Counted from the stretch's first letter, positions 48,811 through 57,561 are shown. The stretch is 64,000 nt of DNA from Solirubrobacter sp963837485 (GCA_963837485.1 CAWINP010000004.1:558001-622000), one strand, 5' to 3'. Translations and numbers: made by a program. The notes: generated by a model not told the origin, from the sequence alone.

Positions 48811-49426
48811 CGAGTTCGGAGAGCTGGAGCGGCAGGTCGAGCACGGCAACCTGTTCGTGCACGCCGCGCTCTCCGAGCAGGCCACGCACTCCAACGAGAT
48901 CGAGGCGGTCGTCAACGGCCTCGCGGACCTGCTCGTCCGGCTCGACGTCGTCAACGCGTCCGACCTCGTCGAGGCCGTCGAGACCACGCGCCGGCAGATC
49001 GCCGAGGCGGGACAGGACGCGTCCGTCGGCGTCGCGATCCGCAACGACAGCGAGGCCCCGACGGTGCCGGCGGAGGCGATCGACTGCGAAGCGCGGCTGC
49101 CGGTCTGCAAGGCCGTCTGCTGCCGCCTGCGCTTCGCACTCACCGTCGAGGAGATCGAGCGCGGCCCGGTCAAATGGGACCTCGGCCGCCCCTACTTCAA
49201 CCGCCACGGCCCGAACGGCTACTGCCACCGCATCGACGAGGACACGCTCGGATGCACGGTGTACGACGAGCGGCCGACGCCGTGCCGCCAGTACAACTGC
49301 TCCGGCGACACGCGGATCTGGAAGGACTTCGACGCGATGGTGATCAACCAGGAGTGGATCGACGCCCGCCTCGGCTCCGAGCGGAGCCCGATCGAGCTGT
49401 TCATGGAGACCCAGATCAGCGGCTGA
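48800..49426 (+). CDS. YkgJ-type Fe/Zn cysteine-cluster protein
   Basis: A 208-residue protein with eight cysteines, mainly in CEARLPVCKAVCCRLRFALT, GYCHRIDEDTLGCTVYDERP and TPCRQYNCSGD, the pattern of the YkgJ/CxxCxxCC family thought to bind a metal cluster. The N-terminal 70 residues are helical. GTG 48800 overlaps the deacetylase end by 11 bases. Its role in this operon is unknown. Confidence 0.82.
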   Translation: MADDEFGELERQVEHGNLFVHAALSEQATHSNEIEAVVNGLADLLVRLDVVNASDLVEAVETTRRQIAEAGQDASVGVAIRNDSEAPTVPAEAIDCEARLPVCKAVCCRLRFALTVEEIERGPVKWDLGRPYFNRHGPNGYCHRIDEDTLGCTVYDERPTPCRQYNCSGDTRIWKDFDAMVINQEWIDARLGSERSPIELFMETQISG

Positions 49427-49428
49427 CG

Positions 49429-49641
49429 CTACTCGATGCCGGCCAGCAGCTCCGCGACGGGCACGCCGAGCCCGCGCGCAAGCCGGACGATCGTGTGCAG
49501 CTGAGGGTCGCGGCCGCCGCGCTCGAGCCGGGAGATCTCGGCGGCGCCCATCGCGGTGGCGTCGGAGAGGTCCTCCTGCGTCAGGCCGGAGGCGAGGCGC
49601 AGACGGCGCAGGTTCTCGGCGAACTGGGCCGTCGGATCCAC
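49429..49641 (-). CDS. Small XRE-family helix-turn-helix regulator
   Basis: A 70-residue protein: FAENLRRLRLASGLTQEDLSDATAMGAAEISRLERGGRDP is a complete Cro/C1-type DNA-binding domain, shown in one block here as pieces FAENLRRLRLASGLTQEDLS and AAEISRLERGG. GTG 49641 faces the AT-richer leader of the AbiE-like pair, so it could be part of that island. It converges with the YkgJ gene 2 bases away. Confidence 0.85.
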   Translation of the reverse strand: MDPTAQFAENLRRLRLASGLTQEDLSDATAMGAAEISRLERGGRDPQLHTIVRLARGLGVPVAELLAGIE

Positions 49642-49753
49642 GGGCGCGGATGCTCAGCGGTGGGATCCGATCGCACCAGGGCCGGAACCTCAAGTGCCTG
49701 CTAATCGGACGCGAATTATCGCTTGCCGCCCACGTTCCTCTCGCGATTGATCA

Positions 49754-49839
49754 TTCTCCGCTGACAGCGGAAGATGCTCATTTCGCGAGACAAGTGGTAA
49801 CCTTGGCTGGGAAAATGCCTACTTCCGCTGCAAACGGAA
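49754..49839. promoter_or_regulatory. Paired inverted repeats flanking a promoter before the AbiEi-like gene
   Basis: ttctccgctgacagcggaa (49754-49772) and ttccgctgcaaacggaa (49823-49839) are two similar dyads (TTCCGCTG-N2-CGGAA type), 50 bases apart. Between them TGCTCA (49775) and TAACCT (49798) make a -35/-10 pair with 17-base spacing. AbiEi antitoxins repress their own promoters at inverted repeats, so this is a likely operator. The stretch 49642-49860 is visibly AT-richer than the rest. Confidence 0.6.
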
Positions 49840-49856
49840 TCAATGAATTCCGCGAA

Positions 49857-50924
49857 GTGCCTCGCGAAGTCAACGTGCTGCGCACGGTCGTTCGATCGCT
49901 TCGCGATCGACTACCGGGTTCGTGGAGCCTCCAGGAGCTCCCGCCACCCCGGGATCGCGGCGTCGATGCGGAGCTGCGCTTGTGCGCGCCGACCGGCGAG
50001 GAGCTCGTCGTCCTCGTCGGGGCGAAGCGTCTCATCAACACTCGCGACGTGCCCTTCGCCCTGGAGTCGCTGCAGCGCACCGCCTCAGTCCAAGGCAGCG
50101 ACGAGGGCACCCTCGCGGTGCTTGCCGCTCGCTATCTGCCGCCGACGACCCGCGAGCGCATCGCCGCCGCGGGTGCGGGCTACGTCGACGCGACCGGCAA
50201 CCTGCTGCTGGTGAGCGATCGTCCGGCGCTGTTCCTGCGCGACCGCGGCGCCGATCGCGACCCATGGCGAGGTCCCGGACGGCCGCGCGGGACGCTCCAG
50301 GGCCCCCCCGCCGCGCGGGTGGTCCGGGCGCTGATCGATTTCGCGCCACCCTACACCGTCCCAGAGCTCGCAGAGCGCGCCGGCGCTTCGACCGGCGCGA
50401 CCTACCGCGTGGTCGACTTCCTCGAAGAGGAAGGGCTGATCGAGCGCCGGCGTCGCGGACCGATCGGCGACGTGCGCTGGAGGGCGCTCTTGGAGCGCTG
50501 GAGCCAGGACTACGGGTTCGCGCGATCCAACACCGTGGAGACGTTTCTGGAGCCCCGTGGCCTAAGCGCGTTGATCGAGCGGCTCGGCGCCCTGCCCGAC
50601 CTCGACTACGTGGTCACCGGATCGCTGGCGGCCGAGCGCATCGCTGCATACGCCCCCGCGCGCCTGGCCGCGCTCTACGTTCGCGACCTGGTCCCGGTTG
50701 TCGACGCGCTCGGCCTGCGCCAGGTGCAGAGCGGCGCAAACGTCGCCGTGGCGACGGGCGACTACGACGTCGTCTTCGACCGCGCCGAGCTCAGAGACGG
50801 CATCTACGTGGCGGCAACCAGCCAGGTCGCCGTCGACCTGCTGACCGGTCCCGGCCGCAATCCCAGCGAGGCGGTCGCGCTGCTGGACTGGATGGAGAGC
50901 AATGAACGGGCCTGGCGACGCTGA
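49857..50924 (+). CDS. AbiEi-like type IV antitoxin / regulator
   Basis: About 355 residues from GTG 49857. An N-terminal alpha/beta domain with a Lys-rich strand (ELVVLVGAKRLINTRDVPF) is followed by a winged helix (PYTVPELAERAGASTGATYRVV) near residue 165 and a C-terminal domain with DYVVTGSLAAERIAAYAPAR. The pairing with the next gene resembles AbiE type IV systems, in which AbiEi is the antitoxin. ATG 49815 is an alternative start but would read through the second dyad. Its last 23 bases overlap the next gene. Confidence 0.7.
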   Translation: MPREVNVLRTVVRSLRDRLPGSWSLQELPPPRDRGVDAELRLCAPTGEELVVLVGAKRLINTRDVPFALESLQRTASVQGSDEGTLAVLAARYLPPTTRERIAAAGAGYVDATGNLLLVSDRPALFLRDRGADRDPWRGPGRPRGTLQGPPAARVVRALIDFAPPYTVPELAERAGASTGATYRVVDFLEEEGLIERRRRGPIGDVRWRALLERWSQDYGFARSNTVETFLEPRGLSALIERLGALPDLDYVVTGSLAAERIAAYAPARLAALYVRDLVPVVDALGLRQVQSGANVAVATGDYDVVFDRAELRDGIYVAATSQVAVDLLTGPGRNPSEAVALLDWMESNERAWRR

Positions 50925-51735
50925 GCTCGCGATCGCAGCTCGCGCGGCCCTGCTCGATGCGCTCGAGGCGCTCGTCGAGCAGCGCGACGCCCTCGTGCTG
51001 ATCGGCGCTCAAGCGATCTACCTGCACACCGGTGCCGCACCGGTGGCCCTTGCCGAATCGACCAAGGACAGCGATCTCGCCGTCGACCCCCGCGTTCTCA
51101 ACGACCATCCGCGTCTTGACGACGTGATGACCCGCGCCGGATTTCACCGCGACGTCGAGCACCCCCAACCCGGAGCCTGGCTCACCGCCGAGGGCATCCC
51201 TGTCGATCTCATGGTCCCTGAGGCGCTGGCGCGTGGCGGCGGGCGACGCGGCGCACGCATTCCACCCCACGGTCGCAACGCCGCTCGCCGTGCGAAGGGA
51301 CTGGAGGCGGCCGTGATCGACAAGCGCCCTATGACGATCTCCGCGCTCGATCGCGCCGACACCCGTCGGGCTGTCGTCGCCGTCGCAGGCCCCGCTGCGC
51401 TGCTCATCGCCAAGCTGCACAAGCTTGGCGAGCGACGACACACCCCGACTCGGCTGATCGACAAAGACGCCCACGATGTCTACCGCCTGTTGGTCGCCAC
51501 CGACACCGCACAACTCGCAGCGACCATCGACGGCCTGCGCGGCGACGAGTTGGCCGGAGACGTGACGCGCTCCGCAATCGAGTACCTGCGCGAGCTGTTC
51601 GCCGCGAGCGCCGATGCGCTCGGGGCCCGGATGGCCGGACGAGCTGAGGAGCTCGTCGGCCAACCCGCGATCGTGAGTGCCGCGACCGCGACCCTCGCCT
51701 CAGACGTGCTCGCCGCGCTCGACGCGTCGACCTGA
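50902..51735 (+). CDS. AbiEii-like nucleotidyltransferase (toxin candidate)
   Basis: A 277-residue MNT-fold protein. The GS-type start LIGAQAIYLHTGA and the acidic pair TKDSDLAVDP, then IPVDLMVPE, mark a polymerase-beta-like nucleotidyltransferase; a helical C-half follows (LIAKLHKLGERR). GGAGAG precedes ATG 50902, and overlap with the antitoxin gene suggests strict coupling. AbiEii toxins modify tRNA or NTP pools and stop phage growth; that role is inferred here. It converges with a response-regulator gene. Confidence 0.75.
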   Translation: MNGPGDAELAIAARAALLDALEALVEQRDALVLIGAQAIYLHTGAAPVALAESTKDSDLAVDPRVLNDHPRLDDVMTRAGFHRDVEHPQPGAWLTAEGIPVDLMVPEALARGGGRRGARIPPHGRNAARRAKGLEAAVIDKRPMTISALDRADTRRAVVAVAGPAALLIAKLHKLGERRHTPTRLIDKDAHDVYRLLVATDTAQLAATIDGLRGDELAGDVTRSAIEYLRELFAASADALGARMAGRAEELVGQPAIVSAATATLASDVLAALDAST

Positions 51736-51782
51736 AGCACCGAGCCGAGGGCTCGTTGCATGAGCGGCGGACTGGTTGCCAG

Positions 51783-52409
51783 CTAGTCGAGCAGATGCCT
51801 CCGCATCGCGTGGTGGATCAGCTGCGCGCGGTCGCGGGCCTCGAGCTTGTCGAGCAGGTGCTGGACGTGCGTGCGGACGGTCGTGGTCGCGAGCTGGAGC
51901 CGGCCGGCGATCTCGGGCGCGGTGCGGCCGTCGGCGACGAGCCGGAGGACCTGCAGCTCGCGTGCGCTCAGCAGCGGGCGATCGAGCGGGCGGCGGGCGC
52001 GGATCTCGCTCGCGACGGCGGCCTGGGCGTCGGCGCACAGCGCGGTGCCGCCGCGGGCGACGGTCCGCACGGCCTCCCGCACCGCGTCGCCGGACACGCG
52101 GCGCGAGAGCACGCCGGCGGCGCCGTCGCCGAGCGCGCCCCAGACGTCGCCGGAGGGCTCGGGATCGAGCAGGACCACGCGCGTCGGCAGCTCGTCGCGG
52201 ACGACGGCGGCGAGGATGCGATCCCCGCTCGGCTCGTCAAGCGCGCGCCCGAGCAGCGCCACCGCAGGGCGGTGGGCGCGGATCGCCCGCAGCGCGGCCT
52301 GCCCGTCCGCGGCGTCGGCCACCAGGCGCAGCGCGCTGTCCTGGCGGATGACGCGCACGAGCGCGTCCCGGAACAGCGGCTCGGGGTCGCCGACGAGGAC
52401 GTCGATCAT
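51783..52409 (-). CDS. NarL/LuxR-type regulator with degenerate receiver domain
   Basis: A 208-residue protein: an N-terminal receiver-like domain (1-120) and a C-terminal LuxR helix-turn-helix (LLSARELQVLRLVADGRTAPEIA, ATTTVRTHVQHLLDKL). The phosphoacceptor site reads VALLGRALDEP, with Gly where Asp is expected, and the conserved Lys is replaced (GVLSRR). It therefore probably works without phosphorylation, as an atypical (orphan) regulator. No histidine kinase is adjacent. Confidence 0.88.
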   Translation of the reverse strand: MIDVLVGDPEPLFRDALVRVIRQDSALRLVADAADGQAALRAIRAHRPAVALLGRALDEPSGDRILAAVVRDELPTRVVLLDPEPSGDVWGALGDGAAGVLSRRVSGDAVREAVRTVARGGTALCADAQAAVASEIRARRPLDRPLLSARELQVLRLVADGRTAPEIAGRLQLATTTVRTHVQHLLDKLEARDRAQLIHHAMRRHLLD

Positions 52410-52621
52410 GCGCGGGCACGCTACGCCGGGCCCGCGTTGCGTTCGCGAGCGTGCGCGCGCTGAGCGGCGAGGCCACGCAATAGGGCGATGAACCGCCCGT
52501 GAGCGGGCCGACCACTGAGCGGTTGGAGGGCGTGCCGCGCCTGCCGTGACCCTGGACAGATCCTCCTCTCTGATGTGGTGATGTTGACCATTTGCGAGCG
52601 TCGTGCTTCGATCCGCGCGCG

Positions 52622-53323
52622 ATGGCCCGCCGCTACACCGATGTCATGGGCGACCTGCGCGACGCGGTCGTCCGCGGGAAGTACCCGGAGGGCGGCCGGC
52701 TGCCGAGCGAGGCCGAGCTGCGCGAGCGCTTCGGGTGCGGCCGCGGGACGTTGCGCGAGGCGCTGCGCGGGCTCCAGGAACGCGGCCTGATCGTCGTCCA
52801 CCCGGGTCGCGGCGCGGAGGTGCTGCAGCGCGACTACTGGGACACGCGCGATCGCGATGTCCTGCGCGCGTGCATCCTCCACGGACCTGAGCCAGGGCTG
52901 CTGGCCGACACCATCGACGCGCGGACGGCGATCGAGGAGCTTGCCGCACGGCGCGCCGCCGAGTTCGCGACCGACGCCGACCTCGATCAGCTGTTGGCGC
53001 GCATCGGCGACATGGAGCGAGCGCTCGCCCCCGGCGCGGCACGGAGCTTCAACGTCCGCGACCCGCTCGTGGTCGCCGAGACGTGGTTCCACCACACGCT
53101 TGCGCTGCTGTCCGGCAGCGCGCAGCTCGCGAAGATGGTCGAGCCGCTGCACGAGGTGCTCGCGGTGCTGCGGCGCGAGCGGGCGCCGGAGCGCGACGCC
53201 GCGGTCGTCAGGCACCACCGCCGCATCCTCGAAGGGCTGTCGAGCCGGGAGCCGGAGCTGGCGGCCGGCGCCGTCGCCATGTACGGACGCCAGCTCGTCC
53301 GCTGGACGCGCAAGCGCCTGTAG
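52622..53323 (+). CDS. GntR-family regulator, FCD domain
   Basis: A 233-residue regulator with a winged helix (RLPSEAELRERFGCGRGTLREALRGLQERGLI) at residues about 20-55 and an FCD domain. ATG 52622 begins the conserved start (MARRYTDVMGDLRDAVVRGK). It is convergent with the MFS gene (1-base gap). The 212-base region 52410-52621 holds no gene; it includes a gtggtgatgttgacc stretch only loosely like the GTGAT motif. It is probably the third local regulator of the sugar programme. Confidence 0.9.
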   Translation: MARRYTDVMGDLRDAVVRGKYPEGGRLPSEAELRERFGCGRGTLREALRGLQERGLIVVHPGRGAEVLQRDYWDTRDRDVLRACILHGPEPGLLADTIDARTAIEELAARRAAEFATDADLDQLLARIGDMERALAPGAARSFNVRDPLVVAETWFHHTLALLSGSAQLAKMVEPLHEVLAVLRRERAPERDAAVVRHHRRILEGLSSREPELAAGAVAMYGRQLVRWTRKRL

Positions 53324-53324
53324 G

Positions 53325-54731
53325 TCACGCCGGCCCGCGCGCCCGACCGGGAACACCGGCCGCGACGGCGAGCGCGCCCGCGCAGGCAACCCCCGCCGCG
53401 ACCAGCTCCGCGGCGCTTGCGCCATGTCGCGACGCGACACTCGACATCGCCAGCGCGCCGACCCCCGAGCCGGCGAACTGCGCGGTCACGAGCAGCCCGG
53501 CGACCGGAGCGACCTGCGCGCCCGCGAGCGCCGCCGCCGCCCCGGCGACGCCGGCGTTCGCGATCACGTGACCGGCGCCGAACGCGGCCACGGCGGCGGC
53601 GAGCGCCACGGGACCCATGCCGAGGGTGAGCGCCACGCCGGTGACGCCGAGCGCCTGGAGCGCGAGGCCGGCGGCGGCGCCGAGGCGGCCGGCGGCGCAC
53701 GCCGCCGGCAGCGCGGCAAGCCCGAACGCGGCGAGCACCGGCGCGGCTGCACCGTCGCCGGCAAGCGCGCGCCCGAGCACGACCGTCGCCCCGACGCCGC
53801 TCGCGGTCGTCGCGGCAGCGGCGAGCATGACCGCGAACGTCGCGGCGCGCCGGCGCGGCAGCCAGGGGATCGCACGATGCGCGGCCGCAATCGCGATGGC
53901 GACGGCGGCGCACGCACCGGCCACGCGCACCGGTCCTCCGGGAGCCGCGAGCGCGATCGCCAGCGCCAGCGTCGCTGCCGCGAACAGCGCCGCCCCGGCG
54001 GGCGCCCGCGCGCCGCGCTCGGCCCGGAGGCCCCGGGCGACACGACGCGAGGCGACACCCCGCGCGGTCGCCGCCGGGACGGACTCGGCACCGCCGGCCA
54101 CGCCGGCGGGCTCCGGCACGGACGCGGCACCGCCGGCCACGCCGGCCGGCTCCGGCACGGACGCGGCACCGCCGGCCACGCCGGCGGGCCGCGGCACTGA
54201 CTCGGCGCCGCCGGCCACGCCGCCCGGCTCCGGCACGGACTCGGCACCGCCGGCCACCGCGGCTCGCGCCGCGGCCAGCGCGAGCAGGGCCATGGCAGCG
54301 AGCGCGGCGCGCCACGGAACGCAGGCCGCGACGAGCGCGCCGGTCGCGAACCCGAACGCGACCGCGGCTCCGAGGGCGGAGAACGCCGTGTGACTTCGCC
54401 GGGCCGCGAGCGTGGCGAGCCCGGCCGGCGCGGCGATCGCTCCGCCGAAGCCGAACGCCGCCCTCCCCGCCAGCGCCTGCGGGAGTCCTCCGGCGGTCGC
54501 GACGAGCGCGGCGCCGGCGGCCGCGAGCGCGAGGCCGGCGGCAAGCCCGCGCGCCGGGCTCACGCGCGCCGCCGCGGGCATGACCGCGGCGGCGTAGGCG
54601 AACGAGGCCGCGCTGAACAGCCAGGGATACGCCGCGCCGGCGTCGAGGTCCGCACCCACGCGCGGGCCGGCGAGCACCAGGAAGCCGAAGTCGAACGCGG
54701 CCAGGAACGCGGGGACGCAGCCGAGCAGCAC
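53325..54731 (-). CDS. MFS transporter with a 13-residue repeat array in its central loop
   Basis: A 468-residue membrane protein with two six-helix halves. The inter-half loop is built from 4.5 tandem copies of a 13-residue unit (AGGAESVPEPAGV type) encoded by 39-base repeats at 54081-54257. The start is GTG 54731. It belongs to a GNAT-deacetylase-MFS operon; GTG lies 3 bases past the deacetylase stop. Substrate is unknown: export of a modified amino compound or uptake of a sugar derivative are both open. Confidence 0.85.
   Translation of the reverse strand: MLLGCVPAFLAAFDFGFLVLAGPRVGADLDAGAAYPWLFSAASFAYAAAVMPAAARVSPARGLAAGLALAAAGAALVATAGGLPQALAGRAAFGFGGAIAAPAGLATLAARRSHTAFSALGAAVAFGFATGALVAACVPWRAALAAMALLALAAARAAVAGGAESVPEPGGVAGGAESVPRPAGVAGGAASVPEPAGVAGGAASVPEPAGVAGGAESVPAATARGVASRRVARGLRAERGARAPAGAALFAAATLALAIALAAPGGPVRVAGACAAVAIAIAAAHRAIPWLPRRRAATFAVMLAAAATTASGVGATVVLGRALAGDGAAAPVLAAFGLAALPAACAAGRLGAAAGLALQALGVTGVALTLGMGPVALAAAVAAFGAGHVIANAGVAGAAAALAGAQVAPVAGLLVTAQFAGSGVGALAMSSVASRHGASAAELVAAGVACAGALAVAAGVPGRARGPA
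54081..54257. repeat. 4.5 copies of a 39-bp tandem repeat inside the MFS gene
   Basis: Units begin at 54081, 54120, 54159 and 54198, with a partial at 54237. They differ at a few positions. The 39-base period is a multiple of three and keeps the reading frame, encoding Gly/Ala/Glu/Pro-rich 13-mers. Copy number may vary between strains. Confidence 0.92.
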
Positions 54732-54734
54732 GGC

Positions 54735-55475
54735 TCACGCGACCGCCACGGCGACCTCGCCGTGCGCGATGACCGGCAACTCGAGCCCGGCGGCGGCGTC
54801 GAGCAGCCGCCGCAGCACGTCGACGCGGTACGCGCGCCCGAGGATCTCGGGATGGCAGGTGATCGTCGTGTGCCGCCGCTCGGCGCGCGCGGCGCACAGC
54901 TCCGCCCGCCAGGTCGCCAGCAGGCCCGCGGGGTCGGTCGTGTGCTCGAAGTGCGGGGCGTCGTCGAGCGCCCAGTGCACCGGCAGCTCGACCAGCGTGC
55001 GTCCCGCCGCCTCGATCGAGTACGGGCGGTCGTCGCCCATCAGGCTCGAATCGAACGCGAACCCGGCCGCCGCGATCGCGTCGAGCGTGACGTCGGTCAG
55101 CTCCCACCCCGGCGCTCGGTAGCCCGCGGGCACGCAGCCGGCGACCTCCTGCAGCGCCGCCAGCCCGGCCGAGATCTCGGCGCGCTGCTCGGCGGCCGAC
55201 AGCGCGTGCGGGAAGCGGTGCGTGTGACCGTGGTGGCCGAGCTCGTGGCGGGCGAGCGCGCGGATCTCGTCCGCGTGGCGCTCCGCGGTCAAGCCGGGGA
55301 CGTAGAACGTGGCCCGCGCGCCGAACTCGTCGAGCACGGCGAGGATCCGCCGCAGCCCGGCGCCGAGCCCGTAGGTGCGCTCCGACACCCGCGAGAGCCG
55401 GTGCCCGTACGCCGCGCCCCCGTCGGGAAGCCCGGCGGCGCCGTCGACGTCGACGGTGATCGAGAGCCCGATCAT
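54735..55475 (-). CDS. Polysaccharide-deacetylase-fold (NodB/PuuE-like) hydrolase
   Basis: A 246-residue paralogue of the enzyme at 48073. It has SITVDVDGAAGLPDG (metal Asp), HELGHHGHTHRFPH (His pair), YRAPGWELTDV and TCHPEILGRAYR. No signal peptide is seen. ATG 55475 overlaps the GNAT stop (ATGA). Two such enzymes at two transport loci suggest a common chemical step, perhaps removal of an N-acyl group. Confidence 0.9.
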   Translation of the reverse strand: MIGLSITVDVDGAAGLPDGGAAYGHRLSRVSERTYGLGAGLRRILAVLDEFGARATFYVPGLTAERHADEIRALARHELGHHGHTHRFPHALSAAEQRAEISAGLAALQEVAGCVPAGYRAPGWELTDVTLDAIAAAGFAFDSSLMGDDRPYSIEAAGRTLVELPVHWALDDAPHFEHTTDPAGLLATWRAELCAARAERRHTTITCHPEILGRAYRVDVLRRLLDAAAGLELPVIAHGEVAVAVA

Positions 55476-56245
55476 GAGCGCACCGAGAACACGACCCACG
55501 CGCGCCGGGCTGCGCGATCGACCGCGACGCCGGTGCCGGTCGCGCCGGAGTCGAGCACGCGCGTCATCTCGCCGCGCACCCGCAGGCGCCAGCGGCGCAG
55601 CTCGCCGTCGTCGAGCGCGCGGCGATCGAACGGGATCTCGAGGCGCGCGGCGGGAGGCGGCGGCGCGGCGGACGGCGCCAGCGGCCAGTCGATCACGACG
55701 TCGTCGGGCGGCACCGCCGACGGGCGGACCGCGGCGTAGAGCTCTTTCTCGTAGGCGACCAGCCGCGCGCCGAGCCCCGACAGGTACAGCCCCAGCGCCG
55801 GCGCCGACAGCGGATCGGCGGTCCAGCGGATGCGCGTGCAGCCCTGCGCCAGCGCGCGCTCGCGCTGCGCGAGCTTGAGCGCGCGCCCGGCGCCACGCCC
55901 GCGCCAGGCCGGCTCGACGGCCAGCCCGCACGAGAACAGATCGCCACCGGCGGCCGCAAGCGCGAACGAGAAGCCGATCAGCCGCCCGCCGGCGAACGCG
56001 CCGAGCGCCAGCCCGCCGCACGCGGCCGCGGTCTGCACGAGCCACGGCGCCACGGCGTCGCGATCCGCGAAGCCGAGTGAATGGGCGAGCAGCGCGCAGC
56101 CAGCGACAAGCTCGGCGCCACGCGCGTCGCGGACGACAAAGGGATAGGCGACGCGATCGGCGCGGGGCGCGGCGGCGGCTTCCGCGGCCATTGCTCCCGC
56201 GGCATCGCGCGAGGCGGTCCGCGCCGGGGCATCGTGATCTCGCAT
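55472..56245 (-). CDS. GNAT-family acetyltransferase
   Basis: A 257-residue protein. The acetyl-CoA motif AVEPAWRGRGAGRALKLAQRE (Q/RxxGxG/A) lies near residue 110, preceded by GGRLIGFSFAL. The N-terminal 40 residues are Ala-rich and may be mis-extended. The C-terminal beta-rich extension of about 80 residues is unusual for GNATs. ATG 56245 is the likely start. It is first in the operon with the deacetylase and MFS genes and divergent from the DHQS-like gene. Confidence 0.8.
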   Translation of the reverse strand: MRDHDAPARTASRDAAGAMAAEAAAAPRADRVAYPFVVRDARGAELVAGCALLAHSLGFADRDAVAPWLVQTAAACGGLALGAFAGGRLIGFSFALAAAGGDLFSCGLAVEPAWRGRGAGRALKLAQRERALAQGCTRIRWTADPLSAPALGLYLSGLGARLVAYEKELYAAVRPSAVPPDDVVIDWPLAPSAAPPPPAARLEIPFDRRALDDGELRRWRLRVRGEMTRVLDSGATGTGVAVDRAARRAWVVFSVRS

Positions 56246-56280
56246 GGCGGCGACGATGCGTCTTGGCGACGCTCCGCGCC

Positions 56281-56298
56281 ATCGTGCAGATGCACGAT
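56281..56298. promoter_or_regulatory. ATCGTGCA-N2-TGCACGAT palindrome between divergent operons
   Basis: A perfect 8-base dyad with a 2-base spacer. ATCGTG also occurs at 56231, 56337 and 56349, so the 155-base gap between the GNAT and DHQS-like genes carries a cluster of related half-sites. It is probably a regulator operator for both operons; the regulator could be the GntR protein at 52622. Confidence 0.6.
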
Positions 56299-56400
56299 CG
56301 GCTGCATGACGCGGTCGCAGCAGCTGCGGCCGCGGCATCGTGCGGCGAATCGTGCTTGCGCCCGATACCGCGAAACCGCGGCCGGCCCGACCGTGCGGGC

Positions 56401-57561
56401 ATGCACACTGCCACGATCACCGGTTTGCGGGTCAGCGACGCGTTCGCGCTCCCGCGCGGCGAGGACCCCGTCGTCGCCCGCGCGGCGCGCGAGCAGCGCT
56501 ACCCGATCCACGTCACCCTCGACGCGACCGCCACGCGCGAGCGCCTCGCCGAGCTGCTCGCCGCGGCGGAGACCGTCGCGGTGCTCAGCGACGAGACCGT
56601 CGACGAGCTCTACGGCGGCGCGCTGCGGCGTACGCTGCGCGGCCTCGGCCACGACGTGATCGCCCACACGGTCCCGGCCGGCGAGGCGAGCAAGTCGCTT
56701 GACCAGGCGGTCGCGCTGTGGCACTGGCTCGCCGACAGCCGGCTCGGCCGGCGCGACCTCCTGCTCTGCTTCGGCGGCGGCGTGGTCTGCGACCTCGGCG
56801 GCTGGGTCGCGAGCGCGTACATGCGCGGGATCCCGTACGTGAACCTCCCGACCACGCTGTTGGCGATGGTCGACGGCGCGCTCGGCGGCAAGGTCGCCGT
56901 CAATCACCGCGTGGCGAAGAACCTGCTCGGCGCGTTCGAGCAGCCCGCCGGCGTCGTCTGCCACCTCCCCCACCTGCGCTCGCTCGAGCGCCGCCAGCTC
57001 GCGGCCGGACTCGCCGAGTGCATCAAGAAGGGCGTGATCGCCTCGCCCGCGTACTTCGAGTTCATCGAGGCCCGCGCCGACGCGATCCTCGCCGGCGACG
57101 AGCGCTCGCTCGAGATGCTCGTGCGCGCCGCCGCCGCGATCAAGACCGCGCTGATCGAGCGCGATCCGTACGAGATCGACCTCCGCCGCCCGCTGAACTT
57201 CGGCCACACCGTCGGCCACCCGCTGGAGACCGTCACCGGCTACGCGCCGCTGCTGCACGGCGAGGCAGTCGCGTTCGGCATGGCCGTCGAGGCCCGCATC
57301 GCCGAAACGCGCGGCTGGCTCGACGCGGCGACGCTGGACCGGCTGGTCTCCCTGCTCGACCGCTGCGGCCTGCCCACCGACGGCGCGCTGCTGCCGCCGG
57401 CGAGCGCCGCCGAGCTGATCGCCGCGATGGAGAAGGTCCGTCTGATCCGCGCCGGGAGCCTGCGCTGGGTCCTGCCCGTGGCGCTCGGCGAGACGATCGT
57501 GGCCGACGACGTGGCCGACGCCGAGGTCCGCGACGCGCTTGCGCGCAGCGGCGTGCAGTGA
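56401..57561 (+). CDS. 3-dehydroquinate-synthase-family sugar-phosphate cyclase
   Basis: A 386-residue NAD- and Zn-dependent cyclase. It has GGGVVCDLGGWVASAYMRGI, PTTLLAMVDGALGGKVAVNH and KNLLGAFEQP, very close to true DHQS; the metal ligands are seen in AECIKKG (Glu), NFGHTVGH (His) and LLHGEAVAFGM (His). No shikimate genes are near. Paralogues make 2-deoxy-scyllo-inosose or valiolones, so a cyclitol product is possible. ATG 56401 starts it. The next gene begins 13 bases after its stop. Confidence 0.88.
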   Translation: MHTATITGLRVSDAFALPRGEDPVVARAAREQRYPIHVTLDATATRERLAELLAAAETVAVLSDETVDELYGGALRRTLRGLGHDVIAHTVPAGEASKSLDQAVALWHWLADSRLGRRDLLLCFGGGVVCDLGGWVASAYMRGIPYVNLPTTLLAMVDGALGGKVAVNHRVAKNLLGAFEQPAGVVCHLPHLRSLERRQLAAGLAECIKKGVIASPAYFEFIEARADAILAGDERSLEMLVRAAAAIKTALIERDPYEIDLRRPLNFGHTVGHPLETVTGYAPLLHGEAVAFGMAVEARIAETRGWLDAATLDRLVSLLDRCGLPTDGALLPPASAAELIAAMEKVRLIRAGSLRWVLPVALGETIVADDVADAEVRDALARSGVQ

